From contig NC_084468.1 in the NCBI RefSeq assembly GCF_027409185.1, positions 98,146,001 to 98,210,000 of the forward strand: a DNA stretch of 64,000 bases, in the 5' to 3' direction. Positions 17,700-30,939 of this stretch are shown here, one piece after another. Every line of letters begins with the position of its first letter. The stretch's first letter is position 1. The DNA comes from Cynocephalus volans. Taxonomy: Eukaryota; Chordata; Mammalia; Dermoptera; Cynocephalidae. Made by a program: the position numbers and the translations under genes. Below the pieces are notes generated by a model. The model did not search any database. It was not told the DNA's origin and was given only the letters and a program-made list of their open reading frames with translations.

Positions 17700-20600
17700 C
17701 ACGTGGTGGAATGGGAAACAACCTCTCCAGAGTCCTTTATGGCTTAGAGTGAATAAAATAATAAATACTACATTTCTGTCTCAGAGAGAAGGTTTGGAAT
17801 GAACTAAGTACGCAGGAGCCTAAACACAGTAATTGTCAGAAGGGGGATAGGAGCGAGACCCTATACAAGGAAAAAAAGGTTTGAGAATAGAGAAAGGAGG
17901 ACAAAACTTGCCCTGACTGAGGTCACGGTGGCCTGTTTCACGGTTTGGGAAACTGCACACCCATTCTGGTAGATGGAGATGAGTGGAAGCCACTCATTTG
18001 TCTGGGTTCTGTCCTTGCCTTCAGAAGCGTTACTTGTTTGTAGGTCAGTTTCACTGGCCGTAAAATGACATTGCTGCTTGTTGCTCCCCACCTGATAAGA
18101 GGTTCTGCGGGAGGGGTTCATTGTTGAACTCCCCGAGTTAGGTGTAACCGAGAAGGGAAGCAGGGAAGCAGGGACAAGGAAGGGTGCATCTGCAAGTAAG
18201 GCAGATTCCTGTCCGGGCTGCAATTTTGTTCATTAATCATCAACATTTATTGTTTCTTCCAGGAATGGAGACAGCCAGAGTTATCTTCTTTCAGCTGAAG
18301 AATGTTAGAGCAGATGGAAGATAAGACATGCAGTTTGATTATGCCAATAAACTCATATAAAATTATATCAGCAGAATTGGAGTTTCCAATCTCTAATCTT
18401 TAAAATTAAATCAAATAGGATATGAAAATGCTTTATAAACTGCAAAGGACTATATAAATAGGTGTCATTAATAACACTAAAAGAAAAAATGAAACAATTG
18501 CTAAAATTCAAGGTGCTGGAGATTGTTCTACCTTTCTCTGTTTCACTTAAGATGACTGACAGACTTGATTTACTGAATGACCCATAATGAGAGAATTTAA
18601 TCCTTTAGTTCTACATTAGAGACTAATCTCTATCTCCCTCTGACAACTGGTTAAAAATAATGGAACTTAACATGGAAAATGGCTTGTGGAAATTGAGGAA
18701 GAGCCAAGAGTGTACACTCCAAAAGTTTCTGTTTCTTAAAGGCTTGAGGGAGGGACACTTGGCAGTGGCTAGCATTGCTTGTCCATGTTTATTTCCTTTC
18801 AGATAATTGAGGCAAGGACATTCCCTGCAATCTTGGCTTCCCAGACTTCGTGAAAACTGACAAAGGGCCCAGAAAACGTCCAAAGACTTGAATAGAGCCA
18901 GAGCCAAAAAGAAATGTGCCTGTTACACTTCTCACAGTGTAATGGAGACGAAAAAAGGATTACTCAAAGCACCATGCATGTGATGAGAAGCCCGCAGGGA
19001 CTGCACCTCAGCAACTCCTCTGTTAGAAGGAGAAAACTGGGTACAGCCCCGATTCAAAGTTAGCTTCTGTTTTTTATTATAAAGACAAGGAATTTTCACA
19101 AGAAAAATTAGTTGATTCAATCATTACAAAAGGACACAAAGACATGCGTAGTGTTACAAAAGTTATCTATGGCTAAGTATATTTTAGTATATGTGCTGCT
19201 GAAGCGAGCACTATCTATGGCTAAGTATAGCTTAAACAATGGAAACTAGCAACATCAATAAAATTAACAATGTGACATTCCAAAGTACAATTAATGAAAA
19301 GCTAAATTGGTCAAACCGTGGATCATTATCTAAAGTATAACCTCTCCTTAAATGATATAAGCAAAAGTTGCATAAAATCTAAGTATAATTATCTCTAAAG
19401 TTTCCACCAACAGACAGCTTGCCCCTTGCAAACACTTTTTAACATCTTTCCCTTCAGCAATTCTTAAAATCGCTTAACAGGATCAGTATGACAACTATCT
19501 GTTAGCTCTAAAATCATTAAAGTATACAATCCCATACCTAAGCAGTGATTAGAGCTGATCAGATGGGCTGTTGCCCTCTGGCTGTAGGCCGTTGCCTCCT
19601 ACCTGAGGACTTTTGCCCCATACATGTATTTACCTAAAAACCCTATTCTAAAAATCAAATGAGAATCAAGATTTCTAACCCTCTACACGTGCCTATTTTT
19701 TTCTGTACTTTAAATTTATTGAGTTTTCTGAAAATCCCCTGGTGACATTACGAAAGAAACTATTTTAAATCACTCATATCTAAATTAGGTGATTTGTAAT
19801 ATTTGCTTTATTGCTGTTTTCTTTGTGTAAAATCACTAAAAACAGTTATTCTTAAATACATTATTTTACAGTTTCACTACAGATTTTACTTATTTTTGTT
19901 CAAGGTCAAAGTTTAAGCAAATAGAGTAATGATAGCTTTTACAGAAAAACATGAACACCATTCTTTGGTAATGAAAATGACTTTATTGTTAAAGAAACAC
20001 AGTAGGACTTTAATGGCAGGTTACATTTAATGACAGGTTACATTTTAATGACAGACATTTCAGGAAGGGGTTTATATAAATATCTTCATCTTGGGCTATG
20101 ATTTCTTTTCAAATTATCAAATTAAGAAATTGTGAGAGTAATATCAGATTAAATATAAAGCTTCCAGCATATTACAAATCTGCCGATGAGAACGGGCCTG
20201 CTGGAAATCACTTTTGAGGCCCTCTTATTTGCTGGTTTCCTTTTTGAAAATGAACAAAAACATTTTTTTGGTTTCAATGTGGTTGTGTAATTTTGGATTC
20301 ATCTGTGGGTCCTGAAGTGGCCTTGAAGTATGAAATTTTCTCTTGCACTTAGAACTGCTCAAGGGGTGTTTAAATTAGACAAAGTGTGCTTAAACTCTTT
20401 TCCTGGAAATTTAAAGAAGACCTCAGTGGCTTTTAAACTCTGACTTCACATGATACAGCCAAACGCCCAGAGCGGTATTGAGTTACTCTGGGCTGTAGTA
20501 AATAAGCTAAATTCTTTCAGGAAGAAATTCCAAGGAACAACTTCTGAGAAATGGAAACACTGAAAGTTGGGCTAGAATTACTTAACAAATCAAAACTGAA

Positions 20601-20834
20601 AAAGACAGTAGGCATGTATGTATTGACACAAAAAGGAGGGATTTACTGTTTGAATTATCAATGACAAATCATTTTGTTTGAAAATAATGTAAAATGCCTG
20701 CAATCCAACATAGTTCTATCTGGCTTTAAACAATTTGAAATTTCCAAATTGTATTAATGTTAAGAAATAAAGTAAAATTTTGTCTCAGCTCTCCTATTCA
20801 ATTGATGATGTCCCATCACTGACTGTTCATGCTG
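17700..20834 (+). other. ALPK1: Presumed ALPK1 intron, unassigned
   Basis: AT-rich sequence between the promoter block and the first MaLR LTR. Apart from an 18-bp direct repeat (19164-19181 and 19212-19229) I recognise no gene, exon or repeat family. Confidence 0.4.
19164..19229 (+). repeat. Short direct repeat pair
   Basis: TATCTATGGCTAAGTATA occurs exactly at 19164-19181 and 19212-19229, 48 bp apart start to start. The intervening sequence is not clearly part of the repeat. Confidence 0.7.
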
Positions 20835-21242
20835 TGATGGAGTTTGGATGTGTTGTCCCCCCAAAACTCACGTGGAAATTTGATCTCCAATGTGGCAGTG
20901 TTGGAAACTGATTGAGTCATGGGGGCAGATCCCTCATGAATGGATTAATGCTCTCCCTGGGGGGAGGAGGAGTAGTGAGTGAGTTCTCACTCTATTAGTT
21001 CCCAGGAGAGCTGATTGTTTAAAGGACCCTGGCACCTCTCTCTTCTCTCTCTTGCTTGCTCTCGCCATGTGATCTGCTTATATCTGCCAGCTGCTTGCTG
21101 TTTTTCTTCCATGAGTAGAAGCAGCCTGAGGCCCATGCCAGATGCAGCTGTCCCAGAATCGTAAGCCAAATAAACCTCTTTTCCTTATAAATTGCCCAGT
21201 CTCAGGTAGTTCTGTTATAGCAACACAAAACAGACTAATACA
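20835..21242 (+). mobile_element. Solo MaLR LTR (MST/THE1-like), plus orientation
   Basis: A 408-bp LTR starting TGATGGAGTTTGG and ending GACTAATACA, with the poly(A) signal AATAAA in AGCCAAATAAACCTC near its 3' end. A perfect 5-bp target duplication TGCTG flanks it at 20830-20834 and 21243-21247. It is about 90% identical by eye to the LTR at 38603, so both come from one fairly recent family. No internal sequence remains. Confidence 0.88.
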
Positions 21243-21829
21243 TGCTGTCATCACCCCCCCATCTCCATGACATGGGTTGCAACATAACTTCTAGTTAAGT
21301 TACTTGGTTGTTTGGAAATACAAAGACATTATTTCCATGGAAAGAATCTTAAGTTTTTAGGTACTTCACTAGCCCATAATTAAGCTAATGTGTCTGAAAG
21401 CCTATTGAATTTTATTTAAAATCAAAAGTAGAAGAAGCTAATCCGTGGTAATACAATCACACCATACACAAAACATAAGCAAAAGTTACTTGTTTATTTT
21501 ACTTGCTGGTGAATGAGTTATATGCTTTTTTTTCAAGATGCTCTAAGCATCTCAGGCACATACTCATCTAACCCTCCGCTGTCCAGCTCAGACCTTCAAA
21601 TTCAAGGTGACTCAGCTCAGGCGAGCCCCACCTCACAGCCGATGCTCTCTGCCAACTTGTGAAAACATTTAGAATCATGTGAGATATCTGACCTAGCTCT
21701 TTTTTCATTAGTTCCTAAATGGCAGACAGAAAGAAGCCCAAAGTTTTGGGATGAGAACCAAGAAAAGTTAGTGTGGACTTCTCTTCCTCCTCCCTATTCC
21801 TAGAATCAAGCGATTTCAATTAAAATGAA

Positions 21830-22150
21830 CAATTTAGATCTATATGAAAAGATCTTTAGGATGCACCATCAAAAAAAAAAAAAAATACAAAGTGCAGAAC
21901 AAAAATGCTACCATTTGTGGAAAAACATGTCTATGACTGTAAATGCATGAACTACTTTACCTGCAAGGAAACCCAAGAAATGGAACTAATAATTGTTGGT
22001 TAATCTGAGAAGAATATGGCAGACAGAGGCAGAAGGTGAGGGTGGGGGACATATTTCTCATTGTGTACTTCTTTAAACTGAGTTTTTTGTAATCATTTGC
22101 ATGTGCTACAGTTACACCAAAAAAAGAAAAAGAAAAAGAAAACTTTTAAA
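21830..22150 (+). repeat. Old L1 3' end fragment
   Basis: 'aaaatgctaccatttgtgga', then 'acttctttaaactgagtt' and 'gtgctacagttacacc', and an A/G-rich tail at 22120-22140 fit an old L1 3' UTR in plus orientation. No ORF. Confidence 0.45.
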
Positions 22151-22395
22151 AGAAGGGACAAGTGAGAGAAATCCCTCAAGAGACAAGTCACAATGCATTA
22201 ATGCCTTAATATTCGTGTTTTTCATAGCACAAAGAAGCAAAATTCAGCCTTGAGAGAGTGGTTAGATCGTGATCAGAAAAGTGGACCCCTAGAGACAGGG
22301 CCCCTGGAGGGTGTAGGGAGGGGAAGGAGTCAGCTCGTCCCCGGCCATTCCTTCTGCCCCTCTCTGGAGCAGTCGTGGGCGAGTCGCTGTGCTAG

Positions 22396-23046
22396 GAAGA
22401 GTTCTAAGATGGCCCCCAAGGTCCCGCCTCCTGGTGTACGCAATCTGTATAATCTCCTCCTCTTGAGGAGGGCAGTACCCGTAAATATGATGAAGTATCA
22501 CTACTGTGATTCGATTTCTAATCAGTTGCCTTCGAGTTAATCCAAAGCGAGATGATCTGGCTGGGCTGGACATAATCAAGTGTGGTCTTAAAAAGACTGA
22601 GCCCCTATGAGGTCAGAGACGTGCTCATGCTGGTCTGGAAGCAAGCAAAGTTCATGCCCAACTGCCTGTGCAGGCCACGAGGCAAGGAACTTTGGGTGGC
22701 ATCTAGGAGCTGAGAGTGACCCAACCGTCAGCTAGCAAGAAAATGGGGACCTCAGTCCTACAGCTGCAGTTCTGCCAACAACCTGAGCAAGCCTGGAAGG
22801 GGACCCCAGGCCTCAGATGAGAACTGAGTGCTGTTTTTTCTTTCCTTGTTTTGTATATCATAGAACCTTTATTTTTCCTCTAAATTCTTAAAAACCTATA
22901 TAACATTTGTCCTCTAATTATGACACCGTTTATAAACATTTCAAATGCATCTGTATTTATAAATATTTTATAGATAATTCAATAGGTGCTATTTTAAGCT
23001 GCTAAATTTGTGGTAATTTGTTACCCAACAATAGAAAACTAACATA
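22396..23046 (+). mobile_element. MaLR (MLT1-like) LTR with internal AT-rich insert
   Basis: Plus-oriented old LTR: 'agttctaagatggcccccaa', 'ggtcccgcctcctggtgtac', 'gttgccttcgagttaatcca', 'ttctgccaacaacctgagca' and a final 'gtggtaatttgttacccaac' then AATAG. About 130 bp of AT-rich sequence (22840-22975) interrupts the 3' part. The subfamily is uncertain. A 96-codon open frame overlaps it and is chance. Confidence 0.6.
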
Positions 23047-23049
23047 GTT

Positions 23050-23839
23050 GCTTTTGTTAGAGGTCCTAGTCCATGGATCCTGATTCTGGAGCCTCAGAAC
23101 ACTCACTATGAGAGCCAAAGGCCAGGTAAGCAGGAAATAGAAAAGGCAATTTGGGAGGATATGTTATTTCTACCTGTCATATACCTCCCAAACCAAGTAT
23201 CTTAATATTTTCCTTATTTAATCTAAACTTTCTTGAATAGTACTCCTTGTCAGTGTAACTTTTAGTAAAAAAGAAAAAAAACCTTTCTGTTCTTTAATAT
23301 TATATTCAAATATTTACATTTGTTAGTGCTTTTCCATTAGTTTTTATAATCTATGACTTGCTAGCATTCTAACAGGGAACAACATTTTATACTACTAATG
23401 AAGGATCATAAGATATACATTACTTAATTTCTAACACACTAATTTTATTTTCTCATAACATAAAATAGAAAATATTGGCTTGGAGAAATGCCGTGCCTGA
23501 ACTGAGTTCTATCCTCCATCTCTGGTTCTCTCTTTGTGTTTGCCATCATTGTTTTGTCATTTGGTATATAATTCTGAGAAGAAGGTTCCAGAATGGGATT
23601 CTGGCCATTATCCCTACAGAAATATCACAATTCCCTGCTATTTGTGGCCTTCACATTTATTACATAATTAATTGCATAATAAAATGGCTAATGTGGTCTT
23701 AAGGTCATCTTGATCCAACACTGAAGGACCTTCGGAAAGCGTATAACCCCCTCCCAAAGTATGCTCCGCCTATATATTTAATTTAATCTTAGATTGGAAG
23801 ATTCTCTTTCTGTTCTATTTATTCATCTTACTAAGATTT
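23050..23839 (+). other. ALPK1: Presumed ALPK1 intron, unassigned
   Basis: No gene or repeat recognised in this stretch. A 75-codon open frame at 23475-23702 has no recognisable domain. Confidence 0.4.
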
Positions 23840-25310
23840 TAAAACTATTTCATCATCTGCTGTCTGCCACCACTGCACTGATTTGTTTGTCATAGCCATC
23901 CCTGACCTACTTGCCAAGCCAATAGATACTTTTCTGTCCTCATCCTACTGCACCTCTCTGCATCATTTAGTACTGTCGGCCACTTCCATTTCACTGAAAT
24001 GATGGCCCAAGCACTCCATCACTCCCACCTGCTTGGCTTTTAGGCAGGGCTGGCTTCATGAGCGTGTGACCTGTGTAGTGTCCCATGCTTGGCTCTGCTG
24101 TCACCTTCCTGAAATTCTTAATATTTTTTGAATAAGAGGCCCTGCAAATTATGTTGCTAGTCCTGTTTTTATGAAATAATTTTGTCTTGGTTTTTCTACT
24201 GCTGTTCTAGGCATTCTTTCCCTATCTCCTTTGCGGACTTCTCTTTTTCTGCATAAATACTGATATTACCAACTTTCTTCTTTGTCACCTTCTTTTTGTC
24301 CTATACATTCTCCTTGGGAATCTCTAACTACAGTTATAGTTTTTTGACTGCCTCTAAGTCATTTATCCATATTTCTATGTCTCTCACCCAGGCCTGTGAA
24401 ACTACCTCCTAAATATTTCTTTCCCTATGCTATGGTTTGAAAGTCCCCTCCAAAACTCAAGTTGAAACTTAACCCCAATGTGGCAGTGTTGAGATGTGAG
24501 GCCTTTGGGAGGTGACTTGGATCATAGGGCTCTGCCCTTATGAATGGATCAACCCATTCATGAATTAATGGATTATCATGGGAGTAGAACTGGTAGCTTT
24601 TAAGAAGAGGAAGAGAGACCAGAGATAGCACTTTAGCATGCTCTTACCTCTTGTCATGTGATGCCTTGTGCCTCCTTGGGACTCCAGAGAGTCCCCTCTG
24701 TCACAGACCATCACCAGATGTGCCCCCTCAACCTTGGACATCCCAGCCTCCAAAACTGTAAGAAATAACCTCTGTTTATATATAATTTATCCAGTTTTGG
24801 ATATTCTGTTATAAGCAACAGAAAACTGACTAAGGCATCTTGCTTTTAATTTCCACTGCTACTGTCACCAATGAAGCCCAGTCATCACTTCTCTCTAGAA
24901 TATTGCAGTAGTCTCCTAACTCATTTTTCTTACTCTAGTCTTGCTTTCTAATCCACATGATCCCTCTGTAATATAATCCTATCTACATAATCCAATTTAC
25001 CCACTATAATGAGTATTCTTTCCAAAACAATTATATAATTGTATTACTATTCCTTAAATTTTTTTATGATTCCCCAGTGTTTTCAGGTCCAAATTCTTTA
25101 GAATGAAACACAAAGATTTCATGGTATGAGCTAACTCTTGAAAATTTCTCCAGCTAATTTCTAGCCACATCTCTACGAATCCACTTATCAGTGTGATTGC
25201 CTTAAGGGCACTGATTATTTGCTCAGATCGAATCCGTAGCACCAATGTAGTACTTGGCACAAAATGGATACTCTAAACACATTATTTGAATAAATGAATG
25301 ATATCAGCTT
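23840..25310 (+). repeat. L2 LINE fragment, split by an LTR insertion
   Basis: Plus-oriented L2. Left part (23840-24427) includes 'ccctgacctacttgccaagc' and 'tactgtcggccacttccatt'. Right part (24838-25310) includes 'gcagtagtctcctaactcat', 'gattccccagtgttttcagg' and the tail 'gtacttggcacaaaatggat' with 'tttgaataaatgaatg'. The LTR at 24428-24837 interrupts it and is therefore younger. All frames are broken. Confidence 0.65.
24428..24837 (+). mobile_element. Solo MaLR LTR, older subfamily
   Basis: Starts TGCTATGGTTTGAAAGTCC and ends ACTGACTAAGGCA, about 410 bp, plus orientation. Body blocks 'tgtggcagtgttgagatgtg' and 'catcccagcctccaaaactg' show it is a MaLR relative of the 20835 and 38603 LTRs but clearly more diverged. 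No target duplication could be seen, in keeping with greater age. Confidence 0.75.
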
Positions 25311-25964
25311 ATTTCAGCATTTTGTATTCAAGATTTTAAAACCTAGAAAATCAAAATGAATGTGATGGTACAACCAGTTTTTCTAAATGTGTCATAATGT
25401 ACTTCTTTTATAGGTGTACATCTCAAGCACTTGAAATAGTTGAAGCTAGTATTATTAATTTTCCATTTCAAGAAATTTTTTTCTTTGAAAATCTTTCTAA
25501 AACTCAACACTGTAATTATAAATGAGAGATTCTGTCTTTGTGTTTACGTGGCTCTGGGAATCCCTGTCGGAGACAAATGTGGCTGTTGTCTAAACTGTCT
25601 CCTTATTAGGTCCATTCTCACCTATCAGTATCCTTTCCTCTCTCTCCATACCCAAGTATTCAACGCCCTCTTTTAGGCCCTAAAATGCAGTCCTTTCCCC
25701 TAAACACTGAACTTCTAACATTTTTACTTACCTACCCCCAAACAGAATTTTGCAAAAAACAATAACTCCTTAACACATTTTAAAGTTTATTCATCTTTTA
25801 TCATAACATTATATAGTTCAAAGGTCTAAGTCTGATGCTTAATAAACGAAACTCTTACATTACCCCTTTAATTGTACCCGAGGAAAACTACATGTCCTAG
25901 TGATTTATGCTCTTCATCATCCATTTAAAAACACACCTACAGTTTTGAGTGTTCCCAATACAAA

Positions 25965-26105
25965 TAAATGATAAATATTTGGTGTGATGGATATGCTAAT
26001 TACCCTGAATCGATCACTATACATTGTATATAGGTATGGAAATATTGTATTATACCCCATAAATATATATAATTATTGTGTGTCAATTAAAATTTTTTTA
26101 AAAGA
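25965..26105 (+). repeat. L1 3' end fragment
   Basis: 'tggtgtgatggatatgctaa' through 'cattgtatataggtatgg' and 'ccataaatatatataattat' to 'gtgtcaattaaaat' is the terminal part of an old L1 3' UTR in plus orientation. Confidence 0.6.
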
Positions 26106-26329
26106 CTACAAAATGATTCTAATTTAAATTTCATGTTTATGAACAATTTCTCTAATCATTTCACATTATGTGTAATAGTAATAAAGGGCTGCAGAACTAT
26201 AGTAAGTTTCTCTGGTATTTATTATTAAAATGATAGAACTTATATTATTGGATTAGATAGTGTGTTGTATTGGATAAAGTGGTTTTCTTTTCAGGTTTTG
26301 AACTAGTCTTGCATTATAATAATTAATCT

Positions 26330-26570
26330 TTCTTGACAGTGTACTATGTACAAGGCTCTGCTTCAGAGATTTACAAATACTGAGTATTATCTCTATTAGT
26401 TTTCCTAATAAACCTATGCCATACACAGCACCATAACTTCCATTCTATAGGACAGGAAACTAAGACTTAGCAGGTTAAATAACCTGTCTACAGATGGAAA
26501 GGTAGGAAGTAGCAGAAAAGGGGCTTCACAGGCAGGAAATTTCACTCTAAACCTGTGCTCTGACCACTTT
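26330..26570 (-). repeat. MIR SINE, minus orientation
   Basis: Inverted MIR: 'gtactatgtacaaggctctg', 'ttctataggacaggaaacta', 'agacttagcaggttaaataa' and 'aaacctgtgctctgaccact'. Confidence 0.65.
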
Positions 26571-26574
26571 ACGG

Positions 26575-27900
26575 TAATACATCATTGTTCCTGCGAGAAA
26601 ATCTAAGTTAAATAATTTTATATGCTTTCATTCAAGTTGCCAACATTTTATTTAAGTACTTAGTAGATTTGTTGGAACTTTGAAAGAAACACATGTACAA
26701 GTTCTTAACAATTGAGAATTTCTATTTCTTCCATTTCTTAAACTTCCATTTCTATTCTACTTCCTTCATAGAATTTTCTTCTAATATAAAATAGTTTATA
26801 TGCATGAAGGTTTTTATTATATTTCTCTACAATAAAAATATGTATGTATTGAAATTAAACATATTTGTTTCCTCTGACTCTATTAAACGTTTTTAAAGAT
26901 TGAGTTATATATTATAAGTATTATTAATTTATAATTTAAGACAAAAATAAAGTGATATATTTTTATGAATATTAAACAATAAATTTATTAAAAATGCATT
27001 TCTTAATGAGATTTACAAGTTTTTAAAAAAATAGTTCATGGATGAATATTATTTATAGCTAGACTAAAACAGCACTGCACAAAAATTTGTACAGGGAAAA
27101 GGAGAGAAACTGTGTTTACATAAATAATTAGAGCTAGAAATAATTTTCTTATAGCAATGCCATTTGGTTATTTGAACTCGTAAGGTCATATATTAAGAAT
27201 TACATAGTGATCTATTAAAAATAATGTTTAAGTGATCTAGCAGCTAACTACTCAATTATTTCCTTCTATTTTGTTGGGAACCATCCAACTTGCCAAAGGA
27301 TTTGTTTCCCAGTTATTAGAGTTATTCGCTCTCCCAGTTTTTGGAAGTATATCAAAGGCTTGACCAAAACTTGTCAAATCACTATTACTATTATTACTAT
27401 TTTATTAAAAATCTGTTACTCCTTCGCTCTAGAGGAAACTTCTTTAAGGCAACAGGCTCAGAAAAGATAAAGAAAATTAGAATATTGATGACTTCAATAA
27501 CTTTTCCAATAAAAATGTATTTTGATAAACATTTAAAAATTTTTTCATGTACATTTGATCTTTTTTGTTAAAATTTAAAGCTGCATATTTAGATTGTTCG
27601 ACTGAAGGACAATGTTCACCATGTAACCCAGACAGTCCTCGCTATCAAACCAGTCAGTGTAATCAGACTTCCTACCAGAAAAGTTCTAGCTTCATTTTTC
27701 AATTCAAACAAAACTGGTAATATACGTGTCTCCGTGACAACAAGCTCACTTCTGCACTCTCATTCTACGCTAGAGAACAGAATGGAACATCAGCATGCGT
27801 TTGTCTCTTGACCAAAACAATGTCGTGTACATCGTTTCTTAATGGTGTTTTCTTTTCTTGGTTCTGAGGGGACTCTCCCTTCTGACCTATTCCAAATAGA
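26575..27900 (+). other. ALPK1: Presumed ALPK1 intron, unassigned
   Basis: AT-rich and without recognised genes or repeats. It leads into the promoter-like block near 27.95 kb. Confidence 0.4.
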
Positions 27901-27947
27901 GTTTTCTTGAGCTTTCGTTAGGAGAAGGAGCTTCTCTGCAGAGCTGT

Positions 27948-27970
27948 AATACAACTCCCAGAATACCTTT
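27948..27970 (+). promoter_or_regulatory. ALPK1: ZNF143/SBS-like promoter motif
   Basis: Contains ACAACTCCCAGAATACC, close to the ZNF143/Staf element (ACTACAAYTCCCAGMATGC) that is typical of vertebrate promoters. It lies about 240 bp upstream of a strong splice donor, as expected for a first-exon promoter. One key base differs from consensus (ATACC for ATGCC). Confidence 0.45.
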
Positions 27971-27989
27971 CACCGAAGCGGTTCCTAAA

Positions 27990-28206
27990 GGGGCGTGTTT
28001 TATGGTGCAAAAGTCCCTGCTGGAAGTCTCGGAGTTGATTACACAACCACAATCTGAGACGGTGACAGGATTTGTTTTCTTTCAAATTCCTACTTCCTGA
28101 AACTGAGGGTGTTTATGAAAAACAGTGTATCTCAGAGAAGTTGTACCTGAATGAACTTTTTTCAAAGTTAGATTTGCTGGTGTTTCTCCTTTTCTTCGAG
28201 ATAAAG
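27990..28206 (+). other. ALPK1: Probable ALPK1 non-coding first exon
   Basis: ALPK1 encodes the alpha-kinase that binds ADP-heptose and triggers TIFA. This exon is inferred from a strong donor (ATAAAG, then GTGAGT at 28207), the upstream ZNF143-like motif, local CpG content and an ETS-type ACTTCCT near 28091. Its place about 11 kb from the TIFA promoter agrees with my memory of the main human ALPK1 transcript start. The 5' end is a guess. The start codon and all coding exons are expected far downstream, beyond the window. No alignment was possible. Confidence 0.45.
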
Positions 28207-30939
28207 GTGAGTGACAGCCTTTAAATGACAAAATACAGTAAGATGTGAGTGTAAAGGATGGCATAATGTATGAGGAAGTATTTTCTTAAATTGTAGATTA
28301 TTATAAATTTTGACCGTGATTCCACCTTCCGGTCATGCCTATATTTAAATAACTTTAGAGCGCTAAGAACATTTGCACTTCTGGAAACTGCAAAAGGGGA
28401 AGGGAAGTGGCGTGTGGAGACGAGGGGCGGGCAATAGCTACACACAACAGTAAACTTCAGTTATTATGAAGAGGAGACAATGAACCAGTTTTTTATAAGG
28501 GTTTAATAACAAGGCCCTTATGTCATGGAGCTTGCTCGACCTGCTAGTGAACATTAGGCATTATTAGTCACCAAACTGAGACTGAGATGTCTGATTAAAG
28601 GATTGGTGGGATGACTTATTTGAAAAATAAGGACCCCAGGACTTTTGCCTGAAGTACATAGGTAATGATAATAGAAACTACCACTCATATGATGGCATCA
28701 GTAATTTTGCCAGGATACAGATAATGCTAGAGAATTACTCTTCACATATGGGAAGAACTGACAGGAACCCTGGATGTGGGAAGCATTGTGCAGAGAGAAA
28801 GCATCTAGAAAAATTAAATTCCCTGATGTGTCTATTTGGAAGGGTCCTTTCATTAAGAAATTCTAGTGTTTGAAATTAGGGTTCTAGATTACTCCAGAAA
28901 GCCACATATTAAAACCTTTAAACTTGTTTGGGATTTGCAGGTGGGTGAGGGTACAGGAGAGGCGCGGGATCAAAAAGGAGAGGACTTCATGCTACAATAT
29001 AACAGCATCTCTGTAGTAGTTGCTTCTGTCTCCCTTTCTGCCTTTTATTTTCTTTTTACTCAGTGCCTCTAACGCTCTTAAAAGAAACAATATCCACTTT
29101 GAGTTGGCTGATAGCTCCTCATTAAGAACATTTTCAATTCCTTATGTGTATTTACTGTTGCCGTCCAGATTTACACGTGAGCTTTAGTGCTGTCTCTGTG
29201 CCCTTTTGTTTCTCCTTTCCTCCCTGGCCTCAATACGATAGAACTATATAGAGCATTAGTGATTGTACCACAGAATCTGTGTGCCTCCCAGTCTTGGTGG
29301 CACACTAGCAAATTACATGTCTGTAAGGTGTGTGGGATTTTGGGTAGGGGTGGATGTAAGTTAATTTACCACTTGGGAGACACTCCAGACCCGAACAAAT
29401 GTCAAGTCTTTATGTCTACTCACCAAAATAATTTATTTCTCTCCTCACACCTCCTTCTCAATCCCATCAACCAGCCTTGAGAGAAACAAAATGCTTAAAA
29501 TTATTCTAGAAATATCTCATTCCTCACTTCAAAGATCTTCTGAGTCTGAGATAAATACTTCAAGTTCTCTCCTCAAGAAGACACCAAAATTGTATGACAT
29601 CCCTACCTACATGAGCAGGGAACCAATAATTACATTAAACTTTAAATTTTTTTTAAAAAAATTTTAAGAAGAGTCATGTGTAAATCATGATGGGTATTAT
29701 AAATCTTATATAAAATAATACTGTGTGATGAGCATGGTTGATTTGTTAAGCTATAACAATACCTCCCAGTACATGCTATGTGATCGAGGTTTGGGTTTAG
29801 AACCTGGAATTTTCCTTAAGAATTAAGTGTGTGCATTTTAAGGTATTTCTGAAATTCCATGGCTCCTCCCATTCAAAAGAATTTCACCGATCCCTTTTCC
29901 CTGAACAAAAGACATGTACTGCTGTTACTGTCCCTTATCTATTTTAGAAAATGATGGCTTTTTGGAATAAAGTGTTCATTGTGAATGGTTTTCTCCCTTG
30001 AAATTTTAAGCATGTATGGGTTAAAGAACTCTTACAGAAATGTGCATTCAAAGTTTTGGTGTAAACACGTTCCATATTTTTGTTATTGTGTTTGCTGACA
30101 ATTACATCCGTTTTTGCAGAATGTTGTGATTGGCTTTATTTATACAGTTTTGTGGGACAGACAAATTTTGAATTAAGAATATTCTCTGGTGCTATCCTGT
30201 CTGAAGAAAAGAATGAGATGATTATAACTTAAATATCAGATACATATTAACACTATTTTCCCAAAATATGGTATATATACTACTGATTGTAGATGGCACA
30301 TGTCCAAACTTTAAAATTTTGAGTTTTATGCTTAGTTTTATATGAGTTAAAAATATAATTTGCTTATAAAACCTATGATTTCATGTATATTATTGCTTAG
30401 GAAAATGCTTAGTAAAAAAAATTGTGCCAATTACCATTGATTTTAAGGAAACAAACAAATAAATAACAAGTAAAATGCAGATATGGCAAAAACTGTGAAG
30501 GTGGCATGTAAGGGGCTAAAGTTTGTGACATGCCACACTAATGCATTTGAGAAGTGAATATTTTCTGAGCCAGTGCAGTGTCCTTGAACTTCACTGGTTC
30601 TTGGTTACACAGCTCAGCTGATAATACAATATGTTGAATTTTTTAGTTATAAAATGTACAAAATATTTGATAGATAAAGAAATGCTTTATCAAACTTTAT
30701 CAGACCTGTTAGTACTTCATATCGCCTCTTGAATTATCATAAAATTAAAAGGGTGCAGAAGATAGCCAATATGTTGTCAAATAGAAATCATAAAGAGAGT
30801 GAGTCCCAGAGTGAGCACTGCTGCTCCATTCAGTGTGTTTCACCAAGACACAGACATCTCTGAACTGGGGGATGGGACCTTAAACATCATCTATGTCAGG
30901 GGCTATTAATGCATGTGCCAGTGGCCACTTAAGAAAGAT
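28207..30939 (+). other. ALPK1: Presumed ALPK1 intron, unassigned
   Basis: Begins with a GTGAGT donor. A GC-box-like GGGGCGGGC at about 28423 lies just beyond the candidate exon. The remainder shows no recognised repeat or exon, and scattered 60-97 codon open frames (28866-29072, 29187-29480) have no recognisable domains. Confidence 0.4.
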
